Part shown: in pieces, positions 54,971 through 64,000 of the stretch
Layout of the letters: every line of letters begins with the position of its first letter
Position numbering within the stretch: position 1 is the first letter of the stretch
Origin: Siphonodentalium dalli
Lineage: Eukaryota > Mollusca > Scaphopoda > Gadilida > Siphonodentaliidae
Direction: 5' to 3'
Length of the DNA stretch: 64,000 nt
Assembly: GCA_032622095.1 (NCBI GenBank)
Contig: CP136068.1
Coordinates: 122,519,989-122,583,988, forward strand
Made by a program: the position numbers and the translations under genes
Notes under the pieces: model-generated
What the model was told of the DNA's origin: nothing
The model's input: the letters and a program-made list of their open reading frames with translations, nothing else
The model's database searches: none

Positions 54971-57536
54971 CACTGAAGGCACTAAAAGTGTCCAAAGCGA
55001 GTGGCCCTGATAATATTAGCCCCCGTGTATTAAAAGTATGTGCGTCCTCCCTATGTGAACCTCTTGCATATTTTTTCAACAAATTTACCGATGACGGTTA
55101 TTATCCATCAGAGTGGAAGCGATCTAATGTAACCCCTGTCTTCAAGAGTGGTGATCCTAGTGTCATATCTAACTACCGCCCAATCTCACTATTGAGCTGC
55201 GTATCAAAAACATACGAAAAGTGCATATATAAATACCTCTCGTCGTATCTTGACAAACGCAATTTGCTTTCTATTTACCAATCTGGGTTCACTAAAGGTG
55301 ATTCTGCCGTATACCAACTTGTTGATGTATATGATTATATTAGCAGATCACTCGATGAAGGTAAGGATGTGCGTTGTATCTTTTGTGACATCAGTAAGGC
55401 TTTTGATAAAGTGTGGCATAAGGGGCTTCTACATAAACTCTCGAAAATGGGTATCAATGGCAAGGCATATAACTTGATTAAATCATATTTACAATCCAGA
55501 CAACAGAGAGTCCTAATTGACAATGCTAGCTCCGATTGGCATGATGTTTCAGCAGGCGTACCACAGGGATCTATCTTAGGTCCACTCCTATTTCTTGTAT
55601 ACATTAATGATATAACTGAAAATATTATATGTAATATACGAATTTTTGCAGACGATACTTCAATATATTTATGTGTTGAAAATCCAACGTTAGCTGCAGA
55701 AATCATGAACAATGACATTCAAACTATTGTGAACTGGTCAAAAATGTGGTTAGTAAAATTTAATCCTTTAAAAACGGAAGCGTTAATAGTATCAAGGATG
55801 AATTCTGCTATTGTTCACCCACCATTAATTATGGCGGCATCGCAAGTTACAGAGGTAAGTTCTCATAAACATATAGGTGTCTCTTTCGATAACAACGGAT
55901 CCTGGGAAACTCATATACAAACGATAACCGAAAAGGCCTGGAAAAGAGTAAATCATATTCGGAGACATAAATTCCGACTGAGCAGGACAACACTTGAAAA
56001 ATCCTATTTCTCATATGTAAGGCCGATACTCGAATATGCGTCACCTGTTTGGAATAATATACCAATTTATAAGAGTGACAAAATTGAAGATATTCAATAT
56101 GAGATGGCGAGGATTGTTACTGGGGCTACCAGAAGTGTCAGTGATAAAAACTTATTACTTGAAACTGGTTGGGAAACCCTTTCATCCAGGAGACATACTC
56201 AACAAATGATATTATTTTACAAGATTCATAGAAATCAGGCCCCATCTTATCTTTCAACCATGATCCCACCCGATTCGACATATTCTGGATATAATCACAG
56301 ACGCGTAAGTATTCACCCTCCAAATAGTAACAGAAATAAATATATGGATACGTTCTTACCGTCAGCAATACGCGCATGGAATAATATACCTGTCTCAATA
56401 AAAGCATCATCAACCGTGGAAGAATTCAAGCGTCTTCTGAAGGTCGGTCATACTAATTTAGCTAAGTTTTATTATCATAGTCACTCTCGTAGAGGCCAAG
56501 TATATCACACAAGAATGAGACTGGGGTGCAGCCATCTGAACAAAGATCTTGTTGTAAATTACGTAAGAGATTCCCCATTTTGCTCTTGTGGAGAATTTGT
56601 AGTTGAATCCGCGTACCACTTTCTTTTGCAATGTCCCCAATATAGTCAAATTAGAGCTGATATGATAGCCGCTCTACCATTTTCGCGAGCAGATGTGAAC
56701 ATTGATGTCCTATTATATGGGTCTAATGAGATGTCCGATGAAATAAATTCTATAATATTTGAAGCTGTACAACTGTTTATTATCCAAAGTCGACGTTTCG
56801 ATAATGTGTGAGCTCCGTGCGCCGCAGGGGGTCGTATATGTGAACATGAGGTGCATAACTTGTATGTATAAATATGTAAGTCGCGTTTCTGCACATTGTG
56901 TTCGGGCATATCCGCCTGTCTGCCCACGGAGTGCATGCTCAACCGTGCTGACCTTGGCATATTAATGGACTTACTACTGATTGTACTTACATGTACTAAT
57001 TGTATCTATATTATATTGATACGCACTACAAGTATAACAATTATCCTAATATTTACTTATTTTCATGCATCATCTCTCTTGTGTGCCGAGACGTATTTGG
57101 GATCTAATTCCGTTTCTATATTGGACAATACACCATGATTTAACGCCATAATGTGAAATTTAGATAGTGACTTAGGGATTATTGTATACAGCATTTATCA
57201 CACTTCTTTTCCACCTACTTTATTATCTTTCTTGTCTATTTCATAATCTCCTCCCTTCTATCACTCCTCCATCTTTCTGATCCCTGCACTCGCTTAACTA
57301 ACTTCCCAACATTTATTTGAAAACACAGAACAATATTCAATGTCTCGTCCTCTTTACCCTGTAGCTGTCTGTATTGACACTCGGGGTAACATTTTTGGAG
57401 GAAAATATTTTTATAAAAGCCATAGGCTCATGGCTTGTTATCTAATCCTCATTTGAACTATGTTTTTTTTCTTAATATGTATAATTGTCAATGTGATGTT
57501 CTGTTCTTTTGTTCAAATAAATATTGTTTACACTAA
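54971..57536 (+). mobile_element. LINE L2, recombinant of L3 and L1
   Basis: Up to 55545 its variants match L3 (CATCAGTAAGG, AAGGGGCTT, GACAATGCT, CATGATGTT). From 55720 on they match L1 (CATTCAAAC, ATAGGTGTC, AAGGCCTGG, TCCTATTTC, AAGATTCAT). The 5' flank is that of L3 and the 3' flank that of L1. One 3' site (ATATGTATA) agrees with L3 and may be a later L1 mutation. Confidence 0.88.
54988..56811 (+). CDS. RT ORF2 of LINE L2
   Basis: The 607-codon open frame is 5'-truncated relative to a full LINE (no endonuclease). RT motifs are intact: motif A D134, GVPQGSILGP (190-199), FADD (220-223), and C532, C534, H544, C549. It differs from L1 by DWHD for DWHA near residue 185 and is otherwise almost identical. 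The start methionine replaces a leucine/valine context seen in L1 and is nominal. It is probably not expressed as a real protein. Confidence 0.85.
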   Translation: MSKASGPDNISPRVLKVCASSLCEPLAYFFNKFTDDGYYPSEWKRSNVTPVFKSGDPSVISNYRPISLLSCVSKTYEKCIYKYLSSYLDKRNLLSIYQSGFTKGDSAVYQLVDVYDYISRSLDEGKDVRCIFCDISKAFDKVWHKGLLHKLSKMGINGKAYNLIKSYLQSRQQRVLIDNASSDWHDVSAGVPQGSILGPLLFLVYINDITENIICNIRIFADDTSIYLCVENPTLAAEIMNNDIQTIVNWSKMWLVKFNPLKTEALIVSRMNSAIVHPPLIMAASQVTEVSSHKHIGVSFDNNGSWETHIQTITEKAWKRVNHIRRHKFRLSRTTLEKSYFSYVRPILEYASPVWNNIPIYKSDKIEDIQYEMARIVTGATRSVSDKNLLLETGWETLSSRRHTQQMILFYKIHRNQAPSYLSTMIPPDSTYSGYNHRRVSIHPPNSNRNKYMDTFLPSAIRAWNNIPVSIKASSTVEEFKRLLKVGHTNLAKFYYHSHSRRGQVYHTRMRLGCSHLNKDLVVNYVRDSPFCSCGEFVVESAYHFLLQCPQYSQIRADMIAALPFSRADVNIDVLLYGSNEMSDEINSIIFEAVQLFIIQSRRFDNV

Positions 57537-58153
57537 GAAATTTTGATGTTCGTCTGCTTGTTCTTCCATGTATTTGTATTGTTCTTCGGTGAGCGACGCC
57601 GGCTCCTCGTGGTATCTCGGCGTCGCAGGGGCGGTGGTGCTGAAATCCGCTCCTGGTGAAAACTGGCAAGGTGGTGAATCCAGTTCCACTGCGAAGCTGG
57701 CGGCAGGCACGTCCCTGGTGGTGTCGGCGTCCCTGTCTCCGCCTGCATCCGTGACGACAGCAGGGATCTCCGGCAGATCAACGGAGTCCCTGCTAGCTGG
57801 TGTGACGTCACCGACGACCGGGTCAGCAACCAAGTGGGGGGAGCTGGGCGTCTCTCAGCTCGCCCCTGTATCCACTTAGCTCTTCTCTCGGCGTCCCTTC
57901 TCTTCCTGGAGGGCGTCTTCTTCCGCCTCTTCTTTATCTTCTGATCCCAGAGGTCCAGATCCCCGTACCGGATGGTAGGTCGCTGGTGGAATCCAGCTTC
58001 CGAGGTATCGCCAGCAGAGGGTACTACTGGAACAGCCCGGTACTCCATGGATAAACGCACATTGCCTCCCTTAGCCTGGGTAAGTGTCCAGCTAAGGATA
58101 TCCACAATGCGCAGTTTATCCGAAGCAGCGACAGCGACAGATGGGATTAGCAA
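57533..58153 (-). pseudogene. ORF1/gag-like frame in H2
   Basis: This is the same 206-codon frame as at 54143-54763, with the overlapping acidic frame at 57528-57833. It stops inside the antisense 3' end of L2. Confidence 0.4.
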
Positions 58154-58346
58154 CGATTTATTATAATATAACAGAATACATTTATACGATAATTACAATA
58201 ACATAATAATCATTACATCAGGTCTTCAATAGCCAGATAAATATCCGACTTAATCTAAATATTCTAACATTCCCAACTGCCCTTCTCTGCTGTGGTCGTG
58301 GTAGTTTTTGGTGGAGTTTTGCTCGGGAACTGTACAGTGATGCTTT
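57537..58346 (-). repeat. Segment H2, second copy of H1
   Basis: 810 bp lie between L2 and L3, exactly 3390 bp after H1. I noted no substitutions, so the duplication is very recent or an assembly product. Confidence 0.85.
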
Positions 58347-58360
58347 AACGGAATAGAACG
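58347..58360. repeat. Target-site duplication, 5' side of L3
   Basis: AACGGAATAGAACG is matched exactly at 60916-60929. Confidence 0.9.
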
Positions 58361-60915
58361 CACTGAAGGCACTAAAAGTGTCCAAAGCGAGTGGCCCTGA
58401 TAATATTAGCCCCCGTGTATTAAAAGTATGTGCGTCCTCCCTATGTGAACCTCTTGCATATTTTTTCAACAAATTTACCGATGACGGTTATTATCCATCA
58501 GAGTGGAAGCGATCTAATGTAACCCCTGTCTTCAAGAGTGGTGATCCTAGTGTCATATCTAACTACCGCCCAATCTCACTATTGAGCTGCGTATCAAAAA
58601 CATACGAAAAGTGCATATATAAATACCTCTCGTCGTATCTTGACAAACGCAATTTGCTTTCTATTTACCAATCTGGGTTCACTAAAGGTGATTCTGCCGT
58701 ATACCAACTTGTTGATGTATATGATTATATTAGCAGATCACTCGATGAAGGTAAGGATGTGCGTTGTATCTTTTGTGACATCAGTAAGGCTTTTGATAAA
58801 GTGTGGCATAAGGGGCTTCTACATAAACTCTCGAAAATGGGTATCAATGGCAAGGCATATAACTTGATTAAATCATATTTACAATCCAGACAACAGAGAG
58901 TCCTAATTGACAATGCTAGCTCCGATTGGCATGATGTTTCAGCAGGCGTACCACAGGGATCTATCTTAGGTCCACTCCTATTTCTTGTATACATTAATGA
59001 TATAACTGAAAATATTATATGTAATATACGAATTTTTGCAGACGATACTTCAATATATTTATGTGTTGAAAATCCAACGTTAGCTGCAGAAATCATGAAC
59101 AATGACATTAAAACTATTGTGAACTGGTCAAAAATGTGGTTAGTAAAATTTAATCCTTTAAAAACGGAAGCGTTAATAGTATCAAGGATGAATTCTGCTA
59201 TTGTTCACCCACCATTAATTATGGCGGCATCGCAAGTTACAGAGGTAAGTTCTCATAAACATCTAGGTTTCTCTTTCGATAACAACGGATCCTGGGAAAC
59301 TCATATACAAACGATAACCGAAAAAACCTGGAAAAGAGTAAATCATATTCGGAGACATAAATTCCGACTGAGCAGGACAACACTTGAAAAATCCCATTTC
59401 TCATATGTAAGGCCGATACTCGAATATGCGTCACCTGTTTGGAATAATATACCAATTTATAAGAGTGACAAAATTGAAGATATTCAATATGAGATGGCGA
59501 GGATTGTTACTGGGGCTACCAGAAGTGTCAGTGATAAAAACTTATTACTTGAAACTGGTTGGGAAACCCTTTCATCCAGGAGACATACTCAACAAATGAT
59601 ATTATTTTACAAGATGCATAGAAATCAGGCCCCATCTTATCTTTCAACCATGATCCCACCCGATTCGACATCTTCTGGATATAATCACAGACGCGTAAGT
59701 ATTCACCCTCCAAATAGTAACAGAAATAAATATATGGATACGTTCTTACCGTCAGCAATACGCGCATGGAATAATATACCTGTCTCAATAAAAGCATCAT
59801 CAACCGTGGAAGAATTCAAGCGTCTTCTGAAGGTCGGTCATACTAATTTAGCTAAGTTTTATTATCATAGTCACTCTCGTAGAGGCCAAGTATATCACAC
59901 AAGAATGAGACTGGGGTGCAGCCATCTGAACAAAGATCTTGTTGTAAATTACGTAAGAGATTCCCCATTTTGCTCTTGTGGAAAATTTGTAGTTGAATCC
60001 GCGTACCACTTTCTTTTGCAATGTCCCCAATATAGTCAAATTAGAGCTGATATGATAGCCGCTCTACCATTTTCGCGAGCAGATGTGAACATTGATGTCC
60101 TATTAAATGGGTCTAATGAGATGTCCGATGAAATAAATTCTATAATATTTGAAGCTGTACAACTGTTTATTATCCAAAGTCGACGTTTCGATAATGTGTG
60201 AGCTCCGTGCGCAGGGGGTCGTGTATGTGAACATGAGGTGCATAACTTGTATGTATAAATATGTAAGTCGCGTTTCTGCACATTGTGTTCGGGCATATCC
60301 GCCTGTCTGCCCACGGAGTGCATGCTCAACCGTGCTGACCTTGGCATATTAATGGACTTACTACTGATTGTACTTACATGTACTAATTATATCTAGATTA
60401 TATTGATACGCACTACAAGTATCACAATTTTCCTAATATACTTATGTTCATGCATCATCTCTCCTGGTGCCGAGACGTATTTGGTCTAATTCCGTTTATA
60501 TATTGGACAACACACCATGATTTAACGCCATAATGTAAAATTTAGATTATGACTGAGGGATTATTGTATACAGCATTTATCACACTTCTTTTCCACCTAC
60601 TTTATTATCTTTCTTGTCTATTTCATAATCTCCTTCCTTCTATCACTCCTCCATCTTCCTGATCCCTGCACTCGCTTAACTAACTTCCCAACATTTATTT
60701 GAAAACGCAGAACAATATTCAAATTCCCGTCCTTTTTACCCTGTAGCTGTCTGTATTGACACTCGGGGTAACATTTTTGGAGGAAAAGATTTTTATAAAA
60801 GCCATAGGCTCATGGCTTGTTATCTAATCCTCATTTGAACTATGTTTTTTTCTCAATATGTATAATTGTCAATGTGATGTTCTGTTCTGTTGTTCAAATA
60901 AATATTGTTTACACT
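58361..60915 (+). mobile_element. LINE L3, 5'-truncated, with intact TSD
   Basis: The insertion runs from CACTGAAGGC to the 3' end GTTTACACT(AA), flanked by the 14-bp duplication. It is the most diverged of the three copies, including a 3-bp deletion after the stop codon (GCGCAGGGGG for GCGCCGCAGGGGG) and several 3'-UTR indels. 5' truncation with a TSD is the standard outcome of target-primed reverse transcription. Confidence 0.9.
58378..60201 (+). CDS. RT ORF2 of LINE L3
   Basis: The 607-codon open frame has the same RT motifs as L2, all catalytic residues kept. Unlike L1 and L2 it has NDIKT, HLGFSF, EKTWKR, EKSHF, YKMHR, DSTSSG, CSCGK and LLNGSN at diagnostic positions. The endonuclease is missing. 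It is open despite divergence, so L3 is still young. Confidence 0.85.
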   Translation: MSKASGPDNISPRVLKVCASSLCEPLAYFFNKFTDDGYYPSEWKRSNVTPVFKSGDPSVISNYRPISLLSCVSKTYEKCIYKYLSSYLDKRNLLSIYQSGFTKGDSAVYQLVDVYDYISRSLDEGKDVRCIFCDISKAFDKVWHKGLLHKLSKMGINGKAYNLIKSYLQSRQQRVLIDNASSDWHDVSAGVPQGSILGPLLFLVYINDITENIICNIRIFADDTSIYLCVENPTLAAEIMNNDIKTIVNWSKMWLVKFNPLKTEALIVSRMNSAIVHPPLIMAASQVTEVSSHKHLGFSFDNNGSWETHIQTITEKTWKRVNHIRRHKFRLSRTTLEKSHFSYVRPILEYASPVWNNIPIYKSDKIEDIQYEMARIVTGATRSVSDKNLLLETGWETLSSRRHTQQMILFYKMHRNQAPSYLSTMIPPDSTSSGYNHRRVSIHPPNSNRNKYMDTFLPSAIRAWNNIPVSIKASSTVEEFKRLLKVGHTNLAKFYYHSHSRRGQVYHTRMRLGCSHLNKDLVVNYVRDSPFCSCGKFVVESAYHFLLQCPQYSQIRADMIAALPFSRADVNIDVLLNGSNEMSDEINSIIFEAVQLFIIQSRRFDNV

Positions 60916-60929
60916 AACGGAATAGAACG
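60916..60929. repeat. Target-site duplication, 3' side of L3
   Basis: AACGGAATAGAACG shares its leading AA with the LINE end. Confidence 0.9.
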
Positions 60930-61494
60930 TCGGAACATTTGCAATGATGTCAGAATGTGTTTCGTCTGTCCCCAAATCTGCAAAAGGAAAATAATATCAT
61001 TTTACAGATCGGTATATAATAACGAGCGTTATCAATTATGATATGATAGATACGAATTGTTTTTGTTTTGAATATAACTAATTTTTTATACTTGTTGAAA
61101 TATTTGACATATCGTACAGTTAACAAAGAGCGTTCTCATTTATGATATTTTGATAAGAATTGTTTTTTCAAAGATATACATACTAGATAATTCTTCCTGG
61201 TAGATAGTAGTGACTGGTCTGGATGTATGACGAACTAAGGTTCTGAGCTCTGCGATGATGGTTTCAGCAGCAACTTGGGCCTGCATGGTCTGAGTCGTGG
61301 TTATGCTGGCTTTTGTAGGATGTGACGATGTCGTTCTTGGTATTTAAAGTAGCGCTGCATGTCTTTGAACAGCATCGCCAATGTACACTGTCGTTTCTTC
61401 GAGACTTATCGCAGAACTTATAGTGGTTAAAGACGAGATATTTACCACCGCGATCATTAGGAATGAAATTAATATGTACTTGAGCGTATGCCCC
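60930..61494. other. Intergenic DNA after LINE L3, no gene seen
   Basis: AACAAAGAGCGTT/AATAACGAGCGTT-like words recur (61018, 61122). No coding region was recognised. Confidence 0.3.
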
Positions 61495-61760
61495 GGGATG
61501 GTCGAAAGGGCCGATAGACCCTTTCTTTCACCCCTCATTTTATTGCCTTTATTGGAATCATGAATTTTTTTTTTTTTTAAAGAGCATTTTTATACATTTT
61601 TTATAATTATTTTCTTTTGTGTTTCTTCTTTCTTGGTGGCTTTTCTCCTGAAGATGGAGACGGGGCTGGTTTCTGTCTTAATTGTAGTAGTTGGTATTCT
61701 TTTTTCGCGATTCTGACGGGGGACACCGGAGGTGATCTGTCTTGAGAACATGATTATCTC
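61495..61760 (-). repeat. Repeat R, right copy
   Basis: This shares CGAAAGGGCCGA, CACCCCTCATTTT, a poly-T/A stretch, TTCTTGGKG(G/C), CTTTTCYCC and GAAGATGGAG with 46490-46794, in the same orientation. The two copies bracket the whole LINE block. Confidence 0.5.
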
Positions 61761-62390
61761 TGGAAATCACTCACTTGAGTTGTTTTCAGTGACAAGAGTT
61801 CATATCGTGATATACAGTTATTGTCGGTATAAGTTTGGGCTACACTTTGCTTAAACAAACACTACTTGTGGCGATGGGATCATTAGTCACGCATTGTAAA
61901 AACAGACTATAACCTGCCGGCTCGGATGCATTCACACATCCCTGCCGGATAAGTAAGAATAAGCCCTGCCAAGTCCAAATCAGCTCACGCCGGAATCGCT
62001 CGGGCGTCTAGGATCTTTTCAGATCGGCCACACAACTCACAAGCGATCCCGCTCAGCCAGCCGGAACAGCGACAAGTCATAGAGCGCAGAGCATGTACAA
62101 CCTGCCCGCTCAACGGCTAGCCGAGGCAGCATAGTCAACAAGAAAACCATAGTCAGAAATGGTAACGCCACCAAGATCGTATTATTAGCCATAAATATAA
62201 ATAATAATACAATTATTCTATAAACTAGCTTTCAAATTTTATGCGGGAAATTTGCGTACTTCCATATTTCAAGTTTTCCCGTTTCTCGTGGCATACATTA
62301 CTTTCATCAAACTGTCTTCTTTATTACACAAGCTGATAGGCCCGACTTCACCCGGGCTGTTTCCCATCTGCTTTCCGGTGAAAGGTGCGA
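61761..62390. other. Intergenic DNA, no gene seen
   Basis: GC-richer DNA at 61910-62130 includes CTGCCGG/CCTGCC words. No gene was recognised. Confidence 0.3.
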
Positions 62391-62895
62391 TTTGACCTTC
62401 AATTGACTATTTCGAAAGTCAAGGTCAGGTCAGGGTCATGATTTGTCCAGTCCAAAACACCCCCACCCGTAGAAAACTACCCATAGGTATCAAATTTCGT
62501 CGAAATCCGTCCGTTTTACCCAACTTGACCTTTAATTAACAATTTTGAAGGTCAAGGTAAGGTCAGAGTCATGATTTGACCCGTCCAAAACACCCCCCCC
62601 CGACAAAAGTACCCATAGGTATCAAATTTCGTCGAAATCTATCCGTTTTATCCGAGTTGACCTTTGATTGGCCATATTGAAGGTCAATGTCAGGCCGAGG
62701 TCACGATTTGACCCGTTCAAAACTCTCCTCGGACCAAAGTATCCCTAGGTATCAAATTTCGCCGAAATTTGTCCGTTTTACCCAAATTGACCTTGCATTG
62801 ACAGTTTTAATGGTCAAGGTCAGGTCGGGGTCACGATTTGACCCGTTCAAAACACTTCCCGGACACAAATACCCATAAGTATCAAATTACGTTGA
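62390..62895. repeat. About 131-bp tandem repeat with nuclear-receptor half-sites
   Basis: Four diverged units each hold TTGACCTT, about 20 bp later a TCAAGGTCA-type site (62419, 62552, 62684, 62814), GGTCA again, ATTTGACCCGTYCAAAAC, and CCCATAGGTATCAAATT followed by TCGTCGAAAT. Sites in units 1 and 4 are perfect TCAAGGTCA; units 2 and 3 have one change. The unit is shared by dispersed repeats in many marine invertebrates as far as I recall. Confidence 0.85.
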
Positions 62896-63074
62896 ATTCT
62901 ATGGAAAGCCGAGGAGGACATGTTGGTTGCTAATTGCTAGATATACGACGCGGTATTTTGAAGGTGTTTCAAACTAGGAGATAGAAGTATTCTGCCTTTC
63001 AAATGGTGATGAATTATAGTAGTTTATTCAAATTTTATGGCATAAATTGTTATTAAAACCGTATATACTATAAA

Positions 63075-63108
63075 AAATTAATGACTCGAAAATTAAGTGG
63101 GCCTTTAA
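63075..63108. repeat. Solitary end of TTAA-linked repeat, partner of 4790
   Basis: CTCGAAAATTAAGTGGGCCT is followed by TTAA. It matches 4790-4815. Confidence 0.3.
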
Positions 63109-63355
63109 ACAAAGTCACAATTGCATTTAGGCTCATCTCATACTCGTCCATTCAGCGATATTCTACTGCGCAGTTTGTTATAGCCTCCAGTATGTATTGA
63201 GCGTTATACCCCCAACTGTTATAATTCGCCTTTAGCAGGCGTACTCTTGCCTCAGATTATTGAGATATTAGGTCACACATAATCACATTAAATCGCATCG
63301 TAACATAGCAATTGTGTGGGCTCCTTGGCGTGAATATGTAATGAGAAATAGGTCA

Positions 63356-63480
63356 TACGTAATGACATTAAACTCAAGAAAACCCTCGAAAACAAAACAA
63401 AATCACATTTAATGTTTTACGTTATTTCCTTCATAAAAAGAATCTTCGTGATAATGAACCCTCTCGTTACTTTAGAATAT
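63356..63480. repeat. Direct repeat, partner at about 63806-63990
   Basis: Shared sequence includes CTCAAGAAAACC, GAAAACAAAACAAAATCACA, TTTAATGTT and GAATCTTYGTG...AATGAACCCTCTC. The spacing is about 450 bp. Confidence 0.85.
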
Positions 63481-63486
63481 AGAATT

Positions 63487-63597
63487 AACCTTCGGAATAA
63501 CGAACCTTCGGATTGGTGAACCTTCGGAATAGCGAACATTCAGAGAAATTTCGGAATAGTGGACCTTCGGGATAGTGAACCTTCGGAATAGAGACAT
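63487..63597. repeat. About 16-18-bp tandem repeat
   Basis: GAACCTTCGGAATAG-type words recur six or so times in a short array, with variation in the last bases. Confidence 0.85.
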
Positions 63598-63805
63598 GCC
63601 CCCCAATATTCATATTATATGCCCAGAGTTCAAAGGTATGGACCCATAAAATTCTAAACTTGGCCCTTAAAATATTGAACTCCAAATTGGAGCACACACA
63701 GAACACCACTTAAGTCAACTGAACCTATGTCATGTCCCAATGCGGGAGGGTCCATATATACCACAACATTCATAGTATATGCCAAGAATTCAAAGGTATG
63801 GGCCC

Positions 63806-63990
63806 ACGTAATGACATAAAATCTCAAGAAAACCAGCGAAAACAAAACAAAATCACATTTAATGTTCTAAGTTAAGTTATTTCCTCCTGTATCTGTATCG
63901 GTGTGCGCGCAAGATCAGTTCGGATGTGAGCGCACACTCCATATAAAGAATCTTTGTGAAAATGAACCCTCTCAAATTAGTCTCAATACT
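63806..63990. repeat. Direct repeat, second copy
   Basis: This is the partner of 63356-63480, carrying an extra insert around 63890-63945. The region between the copies also contains a duplicated ATTCATA.TATATGCC..GA(G/A)TTCAAAGGTATG segment (63608 and 63767). Confidence 0.8.
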
Positions 63991-64000
63991 TTAAAATATA

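Noticed and set aside
51945-59108. Minus-strand frames of 127 codons repeated in each LINE copy
   Set aside because: They lie antisense to the RT coding frame and repeat only because the LINE repeats.

Overview
This is AT-rich animal nuclear DNA dominated by decayed mobile elements. The only clear host gene is an apparently intronless class A GPCR of the 5-HT1 serotonin-receptor type at 36200-37417 (+). Jockey/CR1-type LINEs, an old Ty3/gypsy-like element, many TTAA-flanked MITEs and several minisatellites point to an invertebrate. The receptor resembles protostome 5-HT1 receptors, so I favour a mollusc or other lophotrochozoan. That placement is an inference from family knowledge, not a search.

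Layout. 1-9.6 kb: intergenic DNA with a 37-bp minisatellite that has trimeric higher-order structure, small dispersed repeats, tRNA-derived SINE-like pieces and TTAA-flanked MITEs. 9.6-15.3 kb: a Ty3/gypsy-like element broken by stops, frameshifts and later insertions; gag, protease, reverse transcriptase (RT) and integrase C-terminal pieces lie in order. One MITE sits inside the RT coding sequence at a TTAA. 15.9-35 kb: minisatellites, a 725-bp tandem repeat, hairpin MITEs and a 1.8-kb element with terminal inverted repeats (TIRs) and a TATTA target-site duplication (TSD). 35.6-41.2 kb: the receptor and many copies of one hairpin cassette. 41.6-45.4 kb: paired TTAA MITEs and a 1.78-kb fold-back element. 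46.5-61.8 kb: a LINE block. It holds a 3'-truncated LINE (A), an antisense LINE of another lineage, and three direct LINE copies (L1, L2, L3) separated by two identical 810-bp GC-rich segments (H) in a 3390-bp tandem arrangement. 61.8-64 kb: intergenic DNA with a 131-bp repeat carrying nuclear-receptor half-sites and other short repeats.

How the parts relate. The mobile DNA is nested: MITEs in the gypsy element, MITEs sharing a TTAA with neighbouring MITEs, and LINEs cutting an older GC-rich reading frame. The most notable observations are (1) one palindromic cassette (core ATGCATTCTCTTATATATGC) at 15 sites inside MITEs with three different terminal sequences, and (2) diagnostic sites showing that L2 is a crossover product of L1 and L3. 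I found no transposase for the TTAA elements. No rRNA, CRISPR array or intact tRNA gene was recognised.
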